Source of the DNA: DTU064 sp045588245
GTDB taxonomy: Bacteria; Bacillota; Clostridia; Oscillospirales; CAG-272
DNA: 64,000 bases
Reading direction: 5' to 3'
Assembly (NCBI GenBank): GCA_045588245.1
Contig: JAZNDW010000036.1
Coordinates: forward strand, 17,542 to 81,541
The position numbers and the translations under genes were made by a program. The number at the start of each line of letters is the position of its first letter. The stretch's first letter is position 1. Below, piece after piece: positions 27,589-36,788 of this stretch. The notes below the pieces were generated by a model. The model ran no database searches. It was given only the letters and a program-made list of their open reading frames with translations, and had not been told where the DNA came from.

Positions 27589-27623
27589 AAAAAGCCATAG
27601 CACGTTTGTGCTATGGCTTTTAT
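27589..27623. terminator. Bidirectional terminator
   Basis: A perfect stem (AAAAGCCATAGCAC with its complement, 27590-27603 and 27608-27621) has a four-base loop and A/T flanks. It separates the convergent reductase and TM2 genes. Confidence 0.92.
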
Positions 27624-27636
27624 TTAGTAAAAGGAA

Positions 27637-28020
27637 TCAGAAGAGCTTGTTAGCGTCAACAACGTACTTATCCATAACGATCTTGACAAGGTCAATCAGA
27701 GCAAGGATGCCGCCGATTCCGCAAACAAAAGACATGATGATCTTGAAAATGCCTTTCTTTGTTTCGCCAAGCATAAAGTTGTGGATACCCAAGCCGCCGA
27801 CGAAGAGGCAAACGAGGATTATAACGAGTTTATCCTGACCGTTGAGGCCTGCGGAAGCTTTCTTAAGAGCAACACCGCAGTTAAGACAAACTTCGGCACC
27901 TTCGTTAACTGCATTTCCGCAGTTATGGCAGAAAGAAGTGCCGTCACCGACTTTAACGCCACACTTTAAGCAAATAGCCTGATTATCGTTGAGCTGTTCG
28001 CCGCAATTCTTGCAATACAT
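27637..28020 (-). CDS. Zinc-ribbon and TM2-domain protein
   Basis: The 127-residue protein opens with three CxxC-type zinc-ribbon knuckles (CKNCG, CLKCG, CHNCG, CLNCG) in residues 1-50. A TM2 domain follows, with two membrane helices around VCLFVGGLGIHNFMLGE and IIMSFVCGIGGILALIDLV. The family is widespread in Firmicutes and uncharacterised. It is monocistronic with its own promoter and terminator. Confidence 0.9.
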   Translation of the reverse strand: MYCKNCGEQLNDNQAICLKCGVKVGDGTSFCHNCGNAVNEGAEVCLNCGVALKKASAGLNGQDKLVIILVCLFVGGLGIHNFMLGETKKGIFKIIMSFVCGIGGILALIDLVKIVMDKYVVDANKLF

Positions 28021-28052
28021 AGTAATTCCTCACATTCTTTAGAGTTAATATA

Positions 28053-28081
28053 ATTGTAACATCTCATCAGACATTTGTCAA
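28053..28081 (-). promoter_or_regulatory. Sigma-A promoter of the TM2 gene
   Basis: On the minus strand TTGACA (28081-28076) and TACAAT (28058-28053) are 17 bases apart, just upstream of the start at 28020. Confidence 0.78.
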
Positions 28082-28137
28082 CTATATATGACATATTATA
28101 AGCATATTTTCTCCGTTCTCCGATCTTAACAAAGCAT

Positions 28138-28176
28138 AAAAAAGCACCTATGGCAACTGCCATAGGTGCTTTTATT
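28138..28176 (-). terminator. Terminator of the solute-binding lipoprotein gene
   Basis: A 15-16 bp perfect stem (28140-28155 with 28158-28173) is followed by a T-run on the minus strand. Confidence 0.93.
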
Positions 28177-28194
28177 CGGTTGATTATTCCGATA

Positions 28195-29940
28195 TTATTC
28201 TGTTGCGCCCTCTTCGGGAACTTCTTCTACTGCGAAGTTTTCAGCATAGAAGGTAGAATACATATACGTTAAGCTGTATTCCCAGTCAGCAGCAATAAGC
28301 TGTGCTGCAAGTTCGCTTGCGGTAAGCTCGGAGTGAGCTTCGCTGAAGAATGTATCAACGTCTTCAAGCTTGGTAGCCATCAAACGCTCGTAAAGTCCCG
28401 CAGAAATGCTCGTTACCTCTGCAAAGTTAGCTGCATTTTCCTCATTCTTGAGGTTCGGGCAGTAGAGGAACGGGCTGGAGCCGGAAGCAAGGTTAGCCTG
28501 CTTTGCATCTTCCCATTCGTTGCCTGTCATGGTCTCATCAAAGTAAGCCATGTAGGTGTTACCTGTGTAGAGGATATTCATGGGATAGTCGTCGCTGATC
28601 TTTTCGATCGTCTTAAGACCGTTTTCATCTTCGGATACTACTCTGTAGTGAGTATCTTCAACGCCGTACTGAAGGATGTTGCGGAGCTCGGGATCAGTGT
28701 TGAGAGCCGTGATAATTTCCATAGCGCGGTCGAGATTTTCAGTGTATTCGCTGACTGCAAATGCACCTGCGAATACGCTTTCCTGCGTTGCCATGGGATA
28801 TTCGTAAACGGATACGTAGTAGTTCTCTTCGTATGCAGCGATATCGCTGTAGCTGCCGTCAACGACTGCAACTGCGAAGTTTTCACAGTTTTCGGGATCT
28901 GCTGCGATATATCCGCCTTCTTCGAGCGTCTTCATGAATTTGAAGTTGGACTTGTAAACGTTATTCTTGAAGATGCTTCCGATAGAGCCCTGAGAAGAAA
29001 AGCCGTTGGTGCTTCCGAGAACGGATGCGATAGCGCTCCATTCGCCGTTTTCAGACCAATACGTCATACCTGCGGGTTCAACCCAAGAAAGAAGCGGAGT
29101 TACAACACTCATATCTTCATACATAATAACGGCATCGAGGAAATCTCTGAGAGGAGCGATCGTACCGTCATTTACAACTGCAGACGCAAGTGTTTCGGGA
29201 TTGTAGTGCAATTCGTCTACAAGCTCCTTATTAAGAAGGAGGAATTTGTAGTCGTCAACTCCGTGGTTGTTGGGGATAGCGTATGTAGTGCCGTTGAACT
29301 TTGCAGCCTCAAGGTACGTCGGATAAATATAGCTCTTGAGAACCTTTGACGTGGAGTTGAGGTTTGTATCGAGCTCGTGCAGAGCACCGCGGTCGATAAG
29401 CTCAAGATATTCTGTATAGTCTGTGATGAGGAAAATATCCATCTGATATTCGCCGACAGAGGGATATCTCTGCTCGGTTACGCCCCATTCGTTCTTGAAT
29501 GTTTCAACTTCGGTAGTATCGGTAGGCAGAGCTGTCGTCTGTGTAGGAACCTTACCTTCAAGACGGAGGCTCTTTTCTTCTTCGCGGCGTTTCTGTTCAG
29601 CGATCTTATCGTCTTCAGCCTTCTTTTCGATCTTAGCAATGCGATCTTCTACAGCCTTGGCATAATTTTCCTCGGTGTAGATTTCGAGATCTATAGCCGT
29701 TGTGTAATTGGATTTAAGATATTCATTCATAGCGTTCTCAACGAGAGCGACGGTTTCAGCATCGATTTCGGACTCGGCGGGAAGCCAAAAAGTAAGCGTA
29801 ACGGGTGTGCGGTCGGTATCGGAAAGTTCTTCTTCACCTTCAACCGTGTCAACGTCGCCGCTATTGAGCGAGCAACTTGTCATTACGAATGACAGCATCA
29901 TAATTACGCAAATAAACATGCATAAAAGCTTCTTGTTCAT
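28195..29940 (-). CDS. Extracellular solute-binding lipoprotein, orphan
   Basis: The 581-residue protein begins with a lipoprotein signal peptide (lipobox MTSC, C23). The mature part starts with the classic solute-binding pattern TLTFWLPAESEIDAETVALVENAMNEYL. It continues with a charged Lys/Glu helix (IAKIEKKAEDDKIAEQKRREEE) unusual in this family. The fold resembles family 1 sugar or oligosaccharide binding proteins. No permease or ATPase gene is adjacent, so the transport partner is unknown. The start ATG 29940 follows AGGAG; the longer upstream frame crosses the promoter. It is a single-gene unit with its own promoter and terminator. Confidence 0.8.
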   Translation of the reverse strand: MNKKLLCMFICVIMMLSFVMTSCSLNSGDVDTVEGEEELSDTDRTPVTLTFWLPAESEIDAETVALVENAMNEYLKSNYTTAIDLEIYTEENYAKAVEDRIAKIEKKAEDDKIAEQKRREEEKSLRLEGKVPTQTTALPTDTTEVETFKNEWGVTEQRYPSVGEYQMDIFLITDYTEYLELIDRGALHELDTNLNSTSKVLKSYIYPTYLEAAKFNGTTYAIPNNHGVDDYKFLLLNKELVDELHYNPETLASAVVNDGTIAPLRDFLDAVIMYEDMSVVTPLLSWVEPAGMTYWSENGEWSAIASVLGSTNGFSSQGSIGSIFKNNVYKSNFKFMKTLEEGGYIAADPENCENFAVAVVDGSYSDIAAYEENYYVSVYEYPMATQESVFAGAFAVSEYTENLDRAMEIITALNTDPELRNILQYGVEDTHYRVVSEDENGLKTIEKISDDYPMNILYTGNTYMAYFDETMTGNEWEDAKQANLASGSSPFLYCPNLKNEENAANFAEVTSISAGLYERLMATKLEDVDTFFSEAHSELTASELAAQLIAADWEYSLTYMYSTFYAENFAVEEVPEEGATE

Positions 29941-30007
29941 GTGGAATTCTCCTAAAACATACTTGGTGTCGCACCATATAATCCGAGTGCATATAAACAC
30001 CTATAAT

Positions 30008-30036
30008 ATTTTAACTCAATTAATCTAAACTGTCAA
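30008..30036 (-). promoter_or_regulatory. Sigma-A promoter of the solute-binding lipoprotein
   Basis: On the minus strand TTGACA (30036-30031) and TAAAAT (30013-30008) are 17 bases apart, 67 bases upstream of the start. The stretch 30037-30219 carries nothing else I can support. Confidence 0.75.
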
Positions 30037-30219
30037 GCGATATTTATTATTATGATAAACAATATTATTCAACCTGCAAAGAATTACGTTACGAATTCTT
30101 CACATTTACGGTGCAACTTGAACAATTTTCGAGAGTCAATTTTGTTGCTTTCGTCCATCTCTGTGTGCATTTTACACAATAACAAAAGCAAAAGTTTGTA
30201 TAATACGACAACGGTCGTA

Positions 30220-31326
30220 TCAATCAAGGAAGTCGCGTAGGCGCTTGGAACGGCTGGGATGACGCAGTTTGCGGAGCGCTTTTGCCTCGATCTGACGGAT
30301 ACGTTCGCGGGTGATATTGAATTCTCTGCCAACCTCTTCAAGAGTTCTCGTTTTTCCGTCATCAAGACCGAAGCGGCGCTTGAGAACGAGCTCTTCACGT
30401 GGGGTAAGCGTATGCAGGACCTCTGCAAGCTGTTCGCGTAAAACCGCATAGGAAGCAGCTTCAGGCGGTGCGGGAGACTCCTGGTCCTCAATAAAATCTC
30501 CGAGATGCGAGTCTTCTTCTTCGCCGATAGGTGTTTCAAGAGAAACGGGATCCTGCGCGATCTTCATGATCTCGCGGACTTTTTCGGGCGTCATGTTGAG
30601 CTTTTCCGCGATCTCTTCTGCCGTTGCTTCGTGTCCGTTTTCCTGAAGAAGCTGACGGGAATAGCGGGAAACCTTATGGATCGTTTCAACCATGTGAACG
30701 GGGATACGGATCGTACGTGCCTGATCTGCGATGGCACGTGTGATTGCCTGACGGATCCACCACGTTGCGTAAGTCGAGAATTTATAGCCTTTCGTGTAAT
30801 CGAACTTATCAACTGCCTTCATCAAGCCAAGGTTGCCCTCTTGGATAAGATCAAGGAAGAACATTCCCTTTCCGACGTAACGCTTGGCGATACTTACAAC
30901 AAGACGCAGATTCGCAACAACGAGATCGTTTTTAGCCTGTTCATCACCCTCTGCCATACGCATCGCAAGCTCAAGCTCACGCTCCGAATCGAGCAGCGGA
31001 ACTTTACCGATCTCCTTCAGATACATTCTGACAGGGTCATCGATCGAAAGGCCCTCCTGCGTGAGTGCCTTTTCCATATCTTCGGCGCTTCCCATGCGTC
31101 CGACTTCGGATTCGATCTCTTCAAAGTCAGCCGTTTCGGTTTCTATGCCGATGCCGCTCGTTTCAAGAGTGTCGTAAAGTTTTTCGATTCTGTCAAGGTC
31201 GTTATCCGCAAAATCTTCATCTGCAAAAGCTTCGTCGATGTCGCTCTGCGTAACCGTTCCCTTTTCTTTTCCTTTTTCGATAAGCTCCTGTTCTTTTGTA
31301 AGCTTAACGTTGTCCTTTTCTTCCAT
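30220..31326 (-). CDS. rpoD: Primary sigma factor RpoD
   Basis: This 368-residue housekeeping sigma factor has region 1.2 (DDPVRMYLKEIGKVPLL), region 2 (NLRLVVSIAKRYVGKGMFFLDLIQEGNLGLMKAVDKFDY and YATWWIRQAITRA), region 3 and region 4 (REELVLKRRFGL and LEEVGREFNITRERIRQIE). The N-terminus lacks the long region 1.1 of proteobacteria, as in other Firmicutes. It recognises the TTGACA/TATAAT promoters found throughout this window. It follows dnaG, the conserved dgt-dnaG-rpoD order of Clostridia. Confidence 0.97.
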   Translation of the reverse strand: MEEKDNVKLTKEQELIEKGKEKGTVTQSDIDEAFADEDFADNDLDRIEKLYDTLETSGIGIETETADFEEIESEVGRMGSAEDMEKALTQEGLSIDDPVRMYLKEIGKVPLLDSERELELAMRMAEGDEQAKNDLVVANLRLVVSIAKRYVGKGMFFLDLIQEGNLGLMKAVDKFDYTKGYKFSTYATWWIRQAITRAIADQARTIRIPVHMVETIHKVSRYSRQLLQENGHEATAEEIAEKLNMTPEKVREIMKIAQDPVSLETPIGEEEDSHLGDFIEDQESPAPPEAASYAVLREQLAEVLHTLTPREELVLKRRFGLDDGKTRTLEEVGREFNITRERIRQIEAKALRKLRHPSRSKRLRDFLD

Positions 31327-31404
31327 TGTTACCTCCGTTCCGCCGCACCGCGGCGGTTGATTTATCCTTCTTAAAAAATTACTGCGTGTTTTGCGGTATA
31401 CCGC

Positions 31405-33177
31405 TTATGTATCGCTGTTTTTCTTGTTTTTTTCGCGCAAGCGTTTGATCGTGTCAAACGCATCCTCGCCTTTTTTGTCTGCACGTCCGCGCTCCGTTTT
31501 AAGAGCCTTGACGTTTTGCAGATAAACGTTTTTGTCGTTATTCAGCTTTTGTCTGTCGAGCGCAAGCTTTGATATACGGGACACTTCTTCCTGCGAAAAC
31601 TCGCCCGAAAGCGCCCCAAAGTCAAAGCTTTCGGATTCACGGTATATCTCCGTAATGGCGCGGAAGACGCGCTTTCCGAATTCCGTTCCGAAATCTTCGA
31701 CAGCAAGTGCACCGTCGCCCTCGGAAACAGCCGCTTTTATATATTCCGGATATGCCACAAGCATACCGAGCACGACTTCCTCGCAGCTTGCGCGGCGAAG
31801 CTGAGTCAGCTTATCGCGGTTTATCCTGTCGCCGTAACCTGCGGTTTCGCGCAAAAGCTCCTCAGATTCGTCTTTTTTCTTCGCACGGCGCTTTTTATTT
31901 ATAATGAACAAAACGTCGCTTTTTATACTTTCCTCGGAAATTCCAAGCGCTGCGGACGCCTGATGTATATAAACCTCACGTTCAACGCCGCTGTATATGC
32001 CTGCAATATATTCGTTGATCTCGCGCAAAGCGCGGATCTTTTCTTCGTCGGTTGAAACGTCGTACTTGGCAAGGATACCCGACATGACGTGATTGAACTT
32101 CGTGCTGCTTGCGGCAAGTGCATCGCGGAACTTGTCCACACCGTATTTTTTGATAAACTCATCCGGGTCCTTTGCCCCTTTGAGCCGCAGGATCCGCACA
32201 TCAAGTCCCGTTTCCGTCAACAGATCGATCGCGCGCGAAGCGGCACGTTTGCCCGCTTCGTCGCTGTCATAGCAAATAACGACGCGCTTGGTATGCTTTG
32301 CCATAAGGCGCGCCTGCTCCGACGTAAGCGCCGTTCCGAGTGTTGCGACGGCGTTTTCGACTCCTGCGTTATGAAGTGCGATAACGTCCATATATCCCTC
32401 GCAAAGTATCAGCTCCTCGGCACAATGCTCTTTCGCGTAATTGAGCGCATACAAGGTCTTGCTCTTCTTGAAGGCGGGGGTATCCGACGAGTTGAGATAT
32501 TTCGGCTCGCCGTCGCCCATGATCCTTCCTCCGAACGCAACTACGCGCCCCGACGTGTCGATTATCGGGAACATTACACGTCCGCGAAACATATCATACG
32601 GCTTACCCGTGCGATCGCTGTACTTTGAAAGAAATCCCGCAACGAGCTCGTCCGTCGTATAACCTTTTTTACGCATATAATTGCTCATCTCAAAACCTTC
32701 GGGCGCATATCCGAGCCCGAAGCGTTTGATTATAGCGGAGGACAGTCCGCGTCTGATAAGATAGTCGCGTGCTTGTTTGCCTGCACGCTCATCGAAAAGG
32801 CGGTCGCGGTAAAACCTTGCCGCCTCGCGGTTCATCTCAAATATGCGGTTTCGGCTGACCGTCGTTTGTCCTCCCACACTGTCCGTCGGGAGCTTGACTC
32901 CCGCTCGGTCGGCAAGAAGCGTCAACGCTTCGATATATGATAAATTTTCAATGTTCATTATGAAGGAAACGACGTCTCCGCCGGCGCCGCAACCGAAGCA
33001 GTAATAGCTTTGCGTTGCGGGGAAAACAGTGAACGACGGTGTTCGTTCGGAATGAAACGGACACGAACCGGAAAAATTGCTTCCGGCGCGCTTCAGATTC
33101 ACATATCGCGAAATGACCTCTTCGATATCGCACCGCTCTTTTATTTCCTCAATAACGCTTACCGGTATTCTCGGCAT
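31405..33177 (-). CDS. dnaG: DNA primase
   Basis: The 590-residue primase makes RNA primers for DNA replication. The CHC2 zinc finger uses C39, H42, C60 and C63. The TOPRIM core around residues 255-345 includes ELILCEGYMDV and VICYDSDEAGKRA. The C-terminal helicase-binding region is less conserved. It lies between dgt and rpoD on the same strand, 31 bases after dgt. Confidence 0.96.
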   Translation of the reverse strand: MPRIPVSVIEEIKERCDIEEVISRYVNLKRAGSNFSGSCPFHSERTPSFTVFPATQSYYCFGCGAGGDVVSFIMNIENLSYIEALTLLADRAGVKLPTDSVGGQTTVSRNRIFEMNREAARFYRDRLFDERAGKQARDYLIRRGLSSAIIKRFGLGYAPEGFEMSNYMRKKGYTTDELVAGFLSKYSDRTGKPYDMFRGRVMFPIIDTSGRVVAFGGRIMGDGEPKYLNSSDTPAFKKSKTLYALNYAKEHCAEELILCEGYMDVIALHNAGVENAVATLGTALTSEQARLMAKHTKRVVICYDSDEAGKRAASRAIDLLTETGLDVRILRLKGAKDPDEFIKKYGVDKFRDALAASSTKFNHVMSGILAKYDVSTDEEKIRALREINEYIAGIYSGVEREVYIHQASAALGISEESIKSDVLFIINKKRRAKKKDESEELLRETAGYGDRINRDKLTQLRRASCEEVVLGMLVAYPEYIKAAVSEGDGALAVEDFGTEFGKRVFRAITEIYRESESFDFGALSGEFSQEEVSRISKLALDRQKLNNDKNVYLQNVKALKTERGRADKKGEDAFDTIKRLREKNKKNSDT

Positions 33178-33208
33178 TTAATCTTTCCTTTCGATAAATA
33201 TGTCACTT

Positions 33209-34234
33209 TTAGAATTCGGAAACACCGCGCCAGGCTTCGGGAATGAACAGCTCGCGGTATTTGTCTATGGCATATCTGTCCGTCATGGCGGAAAGGTAAT
33301 CGCACACGGCGCGTTCCGTTCCCTCTTTTTCCGCGATTGTCAGGTAAAATTGCGGCATCTTTTCAGGATACTTACAGAAGTAATCGTAAAGCCGTGCCAA
33401 CAGCTCGCGTGCTTTGTTTTCCTCCGTCTTCGCCGCGCTGTCAATATAAACGTGATCGAACAGGAATTTTCGCAACTCCATCGTAGCGTCGTAAACATCC
33501 TTTACCATCGTGATCTCGTTTTTATCCGTTGACGCATCGACAACGGCGGTCACCATCGTGTTTATTCTGACGGAATGCGATTCGCCGAGAACCTCGCGCA
33601 GATGCTTCGGTATATCGTCAATACACAGAATACCGCCGCGTATAGCGTCGTCGATATCGTGGTTTATGTATGCGATCCTATCTGCAAATTTGACTATTCT
33701 GCCCTCAAGAGTTGACGCTTGGTTATCCCCTGAATGATTGAGTATACCGTCGCGCACCTCCCAGGTGAGATTGAGCCCTTTACCATCCTTTTCGAGCACT
33801 TCAACGACGCGGACACTCTGTTTATAGTGCGTAAACTCAGGATCGTAGCACTTCTGCATAACGGTCTCACCCGCGTGACCGAACGGTGTATGTCCGAGGT
33901 CATGTCCGAGGGCGGCAGCTTCCGTCAAGTCCTCATTAAGACGGAGCGCGCGGCAGATGATACGCGCTATCTGCGTGACCTCAAGCGTATGCGTCATGCG
34001 CGTGCGGTAGTGTTCGTCCGTCGGGAACAAGAAGACCTGAGTTTTATGCATAAGGCGGCGGAAGGATTTGCTGTGCAGGATCTTATCGCGATCGCGCTGA
34101 AATTCCGTCCTGTTGACGCACGGAACGTATTCGCGGTCGCGTCCGCGCGTGTTTTCGGTCAAAAATGCGTATTTGGACAAAAATCCGCGCTCTCGTTCGA
34201 GAAATATATCACATACGTTCTTATGTTCCGACAT
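33209..34234 (-). CDS. dgt: dGTPase-like HD-domain triphosphohydrolase
   Basis: The 341-residue protein starts at ATG 34234 after GGAGGT; a longer open frame upstream lacks a site. HD motifs are visible in RTRMTHTLEVTQIARII and AAALGHDLGHTPFGHAGE, with a later D in KFADRIAYINHDIDDA. This is the short dGTPase-like family that hydrolyses dNTPs to nucleosides and triphosphate. It heads the dnaG-rpoD cluster, a common arrangement in Clostridia. Confidence 0.9.
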   Translation of the reverse strand: MSEHKNVCDIFLERERGFLSKYAFLTENTRGRDREYVPCVNRTEFQRDRDKILHSKSFRRLMHKTQVFLFPTDEHYRTRMTHTLEVTQIARIICRALRLNEDLTEAAALGHDLGHTPFGHAGETVMQKCYDPEFTHYKQSVRVVEVLEKDGKGLNLTWEVRDGILNHSGDNQASTLEGRIVKFADRIAYINHDIDDAIRGGILCIDDIPKHLREVLGESHSVRINTMVTAVVDASTDKNEITMVKDVYDATMELRKFLFDHVYIDSAAKTEENKARELLARLYDYFCKYPEKMPQFYLTIAEKEGTERAVCDYLSAMTDRYAIDKYRELFIPEAWRGVSEF

Positions 34235-34292
34235 AGTTGACCTCCGACACAGTTGTTTTTTCAAAAGCAATTTTTGCTTACAATATAAATAT

Positions 34293-34320
34293 ACGCAAGT
34301 GTTTTGAAAAACACTTGCGT
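34293..34320. repeat. 12-bp perfect hairpin without T-run
   Basis: ACGCAAGTGTTT (34293-34304) pairs with 34309-34320 across a four-base loop. It lies between yigZ and dgt. No T-run follows on either strand, so I do not call it a terminator. Confidence 0.6.
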
Positions 34321-34370
34321 AATTTAGAAATATTCGATTATTTTTTGCATAAAACGTGTATCTGCACCGA

Positions 34371-35021
34371 TTATGCGTCAAATCTTTCACCTGTCACCGT
34401 AATACCGATACGTCCCGCGCCGAGTTCGGAGATTTTCTTTGTCAGTTCGTCGAGTACCGTACGTTTGACAGCGATATTAACCGTCACCGAAGCACCGAAA
34501 TCGACAGAGTCTGTCTTTGCGCCATGGCGCGGAAGCTCGTAGGTGAGCTTCTGATAATCGGAATAGGATGCAGTGACGGTCAGCTCGGTGTAACATTCGT
34601 ACGTTACGACCTCCGCTTCGGCTATCGCAAGCTTTGCCCCCTCCGTATACGCGCGGACGAGTCCGCCCGTTCCGAGAAGTATGCCGCCGAAATACCGCGT
34701 CACAACGACGGCAGCGTCAACGGCACCCGAGCCTTTGATAACACTCAGAATCGGAAGCCCCGCGGTGCCTTGCGGTTCACCGTCATCCGAATAGCGTGCG
34801 ATGTTCCCTTCCTTTAATGAATACGCCCAGCAGTTGTGGCGTGCGTCGGAATACTCTTTTTTTATCGACGCCACAAACGCTTTCGCCTCGTCTTCGCTCG
34901 TCACACGCATGGCATGACCGATAAAAACGGATTTGCGCTCCTCAAACTCCGCCGAGCCGCGCTGACGCAGAGTCGTATATGTTATTGCCTCGTTTGTCGG
35001 TTCGGTTGAATTCTTTTTCAT
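34371..35021 (-). CDS. yigZ: YigZ/IMPACT-family protein
   Basis: The 216-residue protein carries the family core FIGHAMRVTSEDEAKAF, RHNCWAYSL and DDGEPQGTAGLPIL, then VVVTRYFGGILLGTGGLVRAY. The C-terminal UPF0029/ferredoxin-like domain is about 140-216. Relatives bind nucleic acids or regulate translation; the bacterial role is unclear. It is 29 bases downstream of hflX. Confidence 0.93.
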   Translation of the reverse strand: MKKNSTEPTNEAITYTTLRQRGSAEFEERKSVFIGHAMRVTSEDEAKAFVASIKKEYSDARHNCWAYSLKEGNIARYSDDGEPQGTAGLPILSVIKGSGAVDAAVVVTRYFGGILLGTGGLVRAYTEGAKLAIAEAEVVTYECYTELTVTASYSDYQKLTYELPRHGAKTDSVDFGASVTVNIAVKRTVLDELTKKISELGAGRIGITVTGERFDA

Positions 35022-35050
35022 CGGAATAAGATCCTTTCGGAGATTGACTT

Positions 35051-36349
35051 TTATTCGGCAAGATACTGTGTAAGCTGTCCGCGAAGTGCATCGTCCGTCA
35101 CGGCGGTGACGCGGACGGAGCCGTCTGCATTATATTCAATGTCCTTCACTTCACCCGAACGGTATAGCTTTGATACCATTCCCGACGCCTGTGGCGGAAA
35201 GACGAACACAGACACGCGCTTCAGTGCGCGGATCTCCGCTTCAAGCTTTTCTATAAGCGCACCGACGCCCTCACCCGTTGCCGCGGACATATAGACCGTC
35301 GTTTTATCGGCAGAAATGCGAGGTGCGGAATTTGCCTGTTTGTCGCATTTGTTGAAAGCGTAGATCAGCGGTTTTCCCTCCGCTCCGAGAGAATGGAGCA
35401 GCTCTTCTGTGACCTCGATGTGACTTTCGTACTCGGGGTCCGACGCATCGATCACGATAAGGATAATATCCGCATAGACCGCCTCGTCAAGCGTCGATTT
35501 GAACGCCTTTATAAGATGGTGCGGCAGCTTGCGTATAAATCCGACCGTATCGGTCAGGAGTATTTCCTGCCCTGACGGCAGCTTATACTTGCGCGTCGTG
35601 GGATCAAGCGTTGCGAACAGCTTGTCCTCCGCCAAAATCCCCGCGTCTGTAAGGCGGTTGAGAAGCGTCGACTTGCCGGCGTTCGTATATCCGACGATCG
35701 ACACGCGCAAAAGTCCGCTTCTGTCGCGTGCGGCTCTCATCGTTGAGCGCGTGCGCTCAAGCTCGCGTATCTGCGCTTCAAGCGCTGCTATACGCGTTTT
35801 CATGCGGCGGCGGTCTATCTCAAGCTTCGTTTCGCCGGGACCTCTCGTTCCGATAGGATTACCGCCGACAGCACCCTGACGCGACATTTCCGTTCCGTGT
35901 CCGGTAAGTCTCGGTGCGGAATATTTGAGCTGTGCCAGCTCGACCTGAAGCTTACCCTCGCCCGTTACGGCGTGCTGTGCGAAAATATCCAAAATGAGCA
36001 TACTGCGGTCGATGACGGTCACGTCCCCGCCGAGCTCGTCTTCAATATTTCGTATTTGTGACGGCGAAAGCTCGTCATCAAATATGACAAGGTCGATACT
36101 CTCGCGTTCGCAAAGCTCACAAAGCTCCTCCGTCTTGCCGGAACCGATGTAGGTGCGTTTATCGGGCGAGGTTCGGCTTTGCGTCATGCGGACGACAACG
36201 TCCGCGCCTGCCGTATCCGCTAACGCTTCCAGCTCGGATAGCGAGATCATCATTTCTTCTTCTGTTACGTTATAGCCGTCAAATACGCCGACTGTCACGG
36301 CGCGGCGGCGGCTCTCTTCCGTATTATTCAAAGTTTCCAAATCTTTCAT
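35051..36349 (-). CDS. hflX: Ribosome-associated GTPase HflX
   Basis: The 432-residue GTPase splits or rescues stalled ribosomes. The N-terminal HflX domain (about 15-205) carries the Gly-rich RQGAVGGNPIGTRGPGETKLE segment and a coiled-coil linker. The G domain has the P-loop GYTNAGKST (220-228), DTVGF and NKCD. It is the first gene of a pair with yigZ. Confidence 0.96.
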   Translation of the reverse strand: MKDLETLNNTEESRRRAVTVGVFDGYNVTEEEMMISLSELEALADTAGADVVVRMTQSRTSPDKRTYIGSGKTEELCELCERESIDLVIFDDELSPSQIRNIEDELGGDVTVIDRSMLILDIFAQHAVTGEGKLQVELAQLKYSAPRLTGHGTEMSRQGAVGGNPIGTRGPGETKLEIDRRRMKTRIAALEAQIRELERTRSTMRAARDRSGLLRVSIVGYTNAGKSTLLNRLTDAGILAEDKLFATLDPTTRKYKLPSGQEILLTDTVGFIRKLPHHLIKAFKSTLDEAVYADIILIVIDASDPEYESHIEVTEELLHSLGAEGKPLIYAFNKCDKQANSAPRISADKTTVYMSAATGEGVGALIEKLEAEIRALKRVSVFVFPPQASGMVSKLYRSGEVKDIEYNADGSVRVTAVTDDALRGQLTQYLAE

Positions 36350-36379
36350 AATATGTCCGTCACCTCCGTAAAAAAATAA

Positions 36380-36420
36380 AAAAACAGGTGTTACACGGTT
36401 AAATGCGCGTGTAACACCCT
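36380..36420 (-). terminator. Terminator of rpmE
   Basis: An 11-bp perfect stem (GGTGTTACACG 36387-36397 with 36408-36418) is followed on the minus strand by a T-run. The A-rich stretch at 36370-36384 is that T-run on the other strand. Confidence 0.88.
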
Positions 36421-36448
36421 CGGCTGCACATATTACAGATATGCGAAA

Positions 36449-36655
36449 TTACTTGCCGCTTGCCTCGAGACGACGCTTGAACTTGTCAACACGTCCGCCC
36501 GTATCCACGAACTTCTGTTTGCCCGTGAAGAACGGATGGCATTTGGAGCAGATTTCAACGCGCATATCGCCCTTGGTGGATCTTGTTACGACGGTCTCGC
36601 CGCAAGCGCATTTAATGGTGCATTCCTTATAGTCAGGATGAATACCCTTCTTCAT
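36449..36655 (-). CDS. rpmE: Ribosomal protein L31 (zinc-binding type)
   Basis: The 68-residue protein begins MKKGIHPDYKEC and carries the zinc ligands in CACG and CSKCHPFF. The start is ATG 36655; a longer open frame contains it but lacks a ribosome binding site. It is monocistronic with its own promoter and terminator. Confidence 0.97.
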   Translation of the reverse strand: MKKGIHPDYKECTIKCACGETVVTRSTKGDMRVEICSKCHPFFTGKQKFVDTGGRVDKFKRRLEASGK

Positions 36656-36701
36656 TTTGCTCTGTCCCCCTTCTGTAACTTTTTCATTCACAATGCAACG
36701 T

Positions 36702-36730
36702 ATTATAACACGTTATTTCGAAAAATGCAA
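36702..36730 (-). promoter_or_regulatory. Sigma-A promoter of rpmE (extended -10)
   Basis: On the minus strand TTGCAT (36730-36725) and TATAAT (36707-36702) are 17 bases apart with an upstream TG. Confidence 0.8.
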
Positions 36731-36788
36731 TAGCTTTTTTCATTTTTTCAAAACTTTTTGGAAATTCTTTTTTTACCGAAAAAACGCT

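Noticed and set aside
26405..27598. 397-codon open frame on the minus strand opposite the aldo/keto reductase gene
   Set aside because: It runs through the terminator and intergenic region, and the plus strand is a clear enzyme gene.
28333..29349. 338-codon open frame on the plus strand opposite the solute-binding protein
   Set aside because: Composition is Val/Phe/Cys-rich, as expected of an antisense shadow, with no ribosome binding site.
34293..34320. Hairpin between yigZ and dgt as a terminator
   Set aside because: No T-run follows on either strand, so it is listed only as an inverted repeat.
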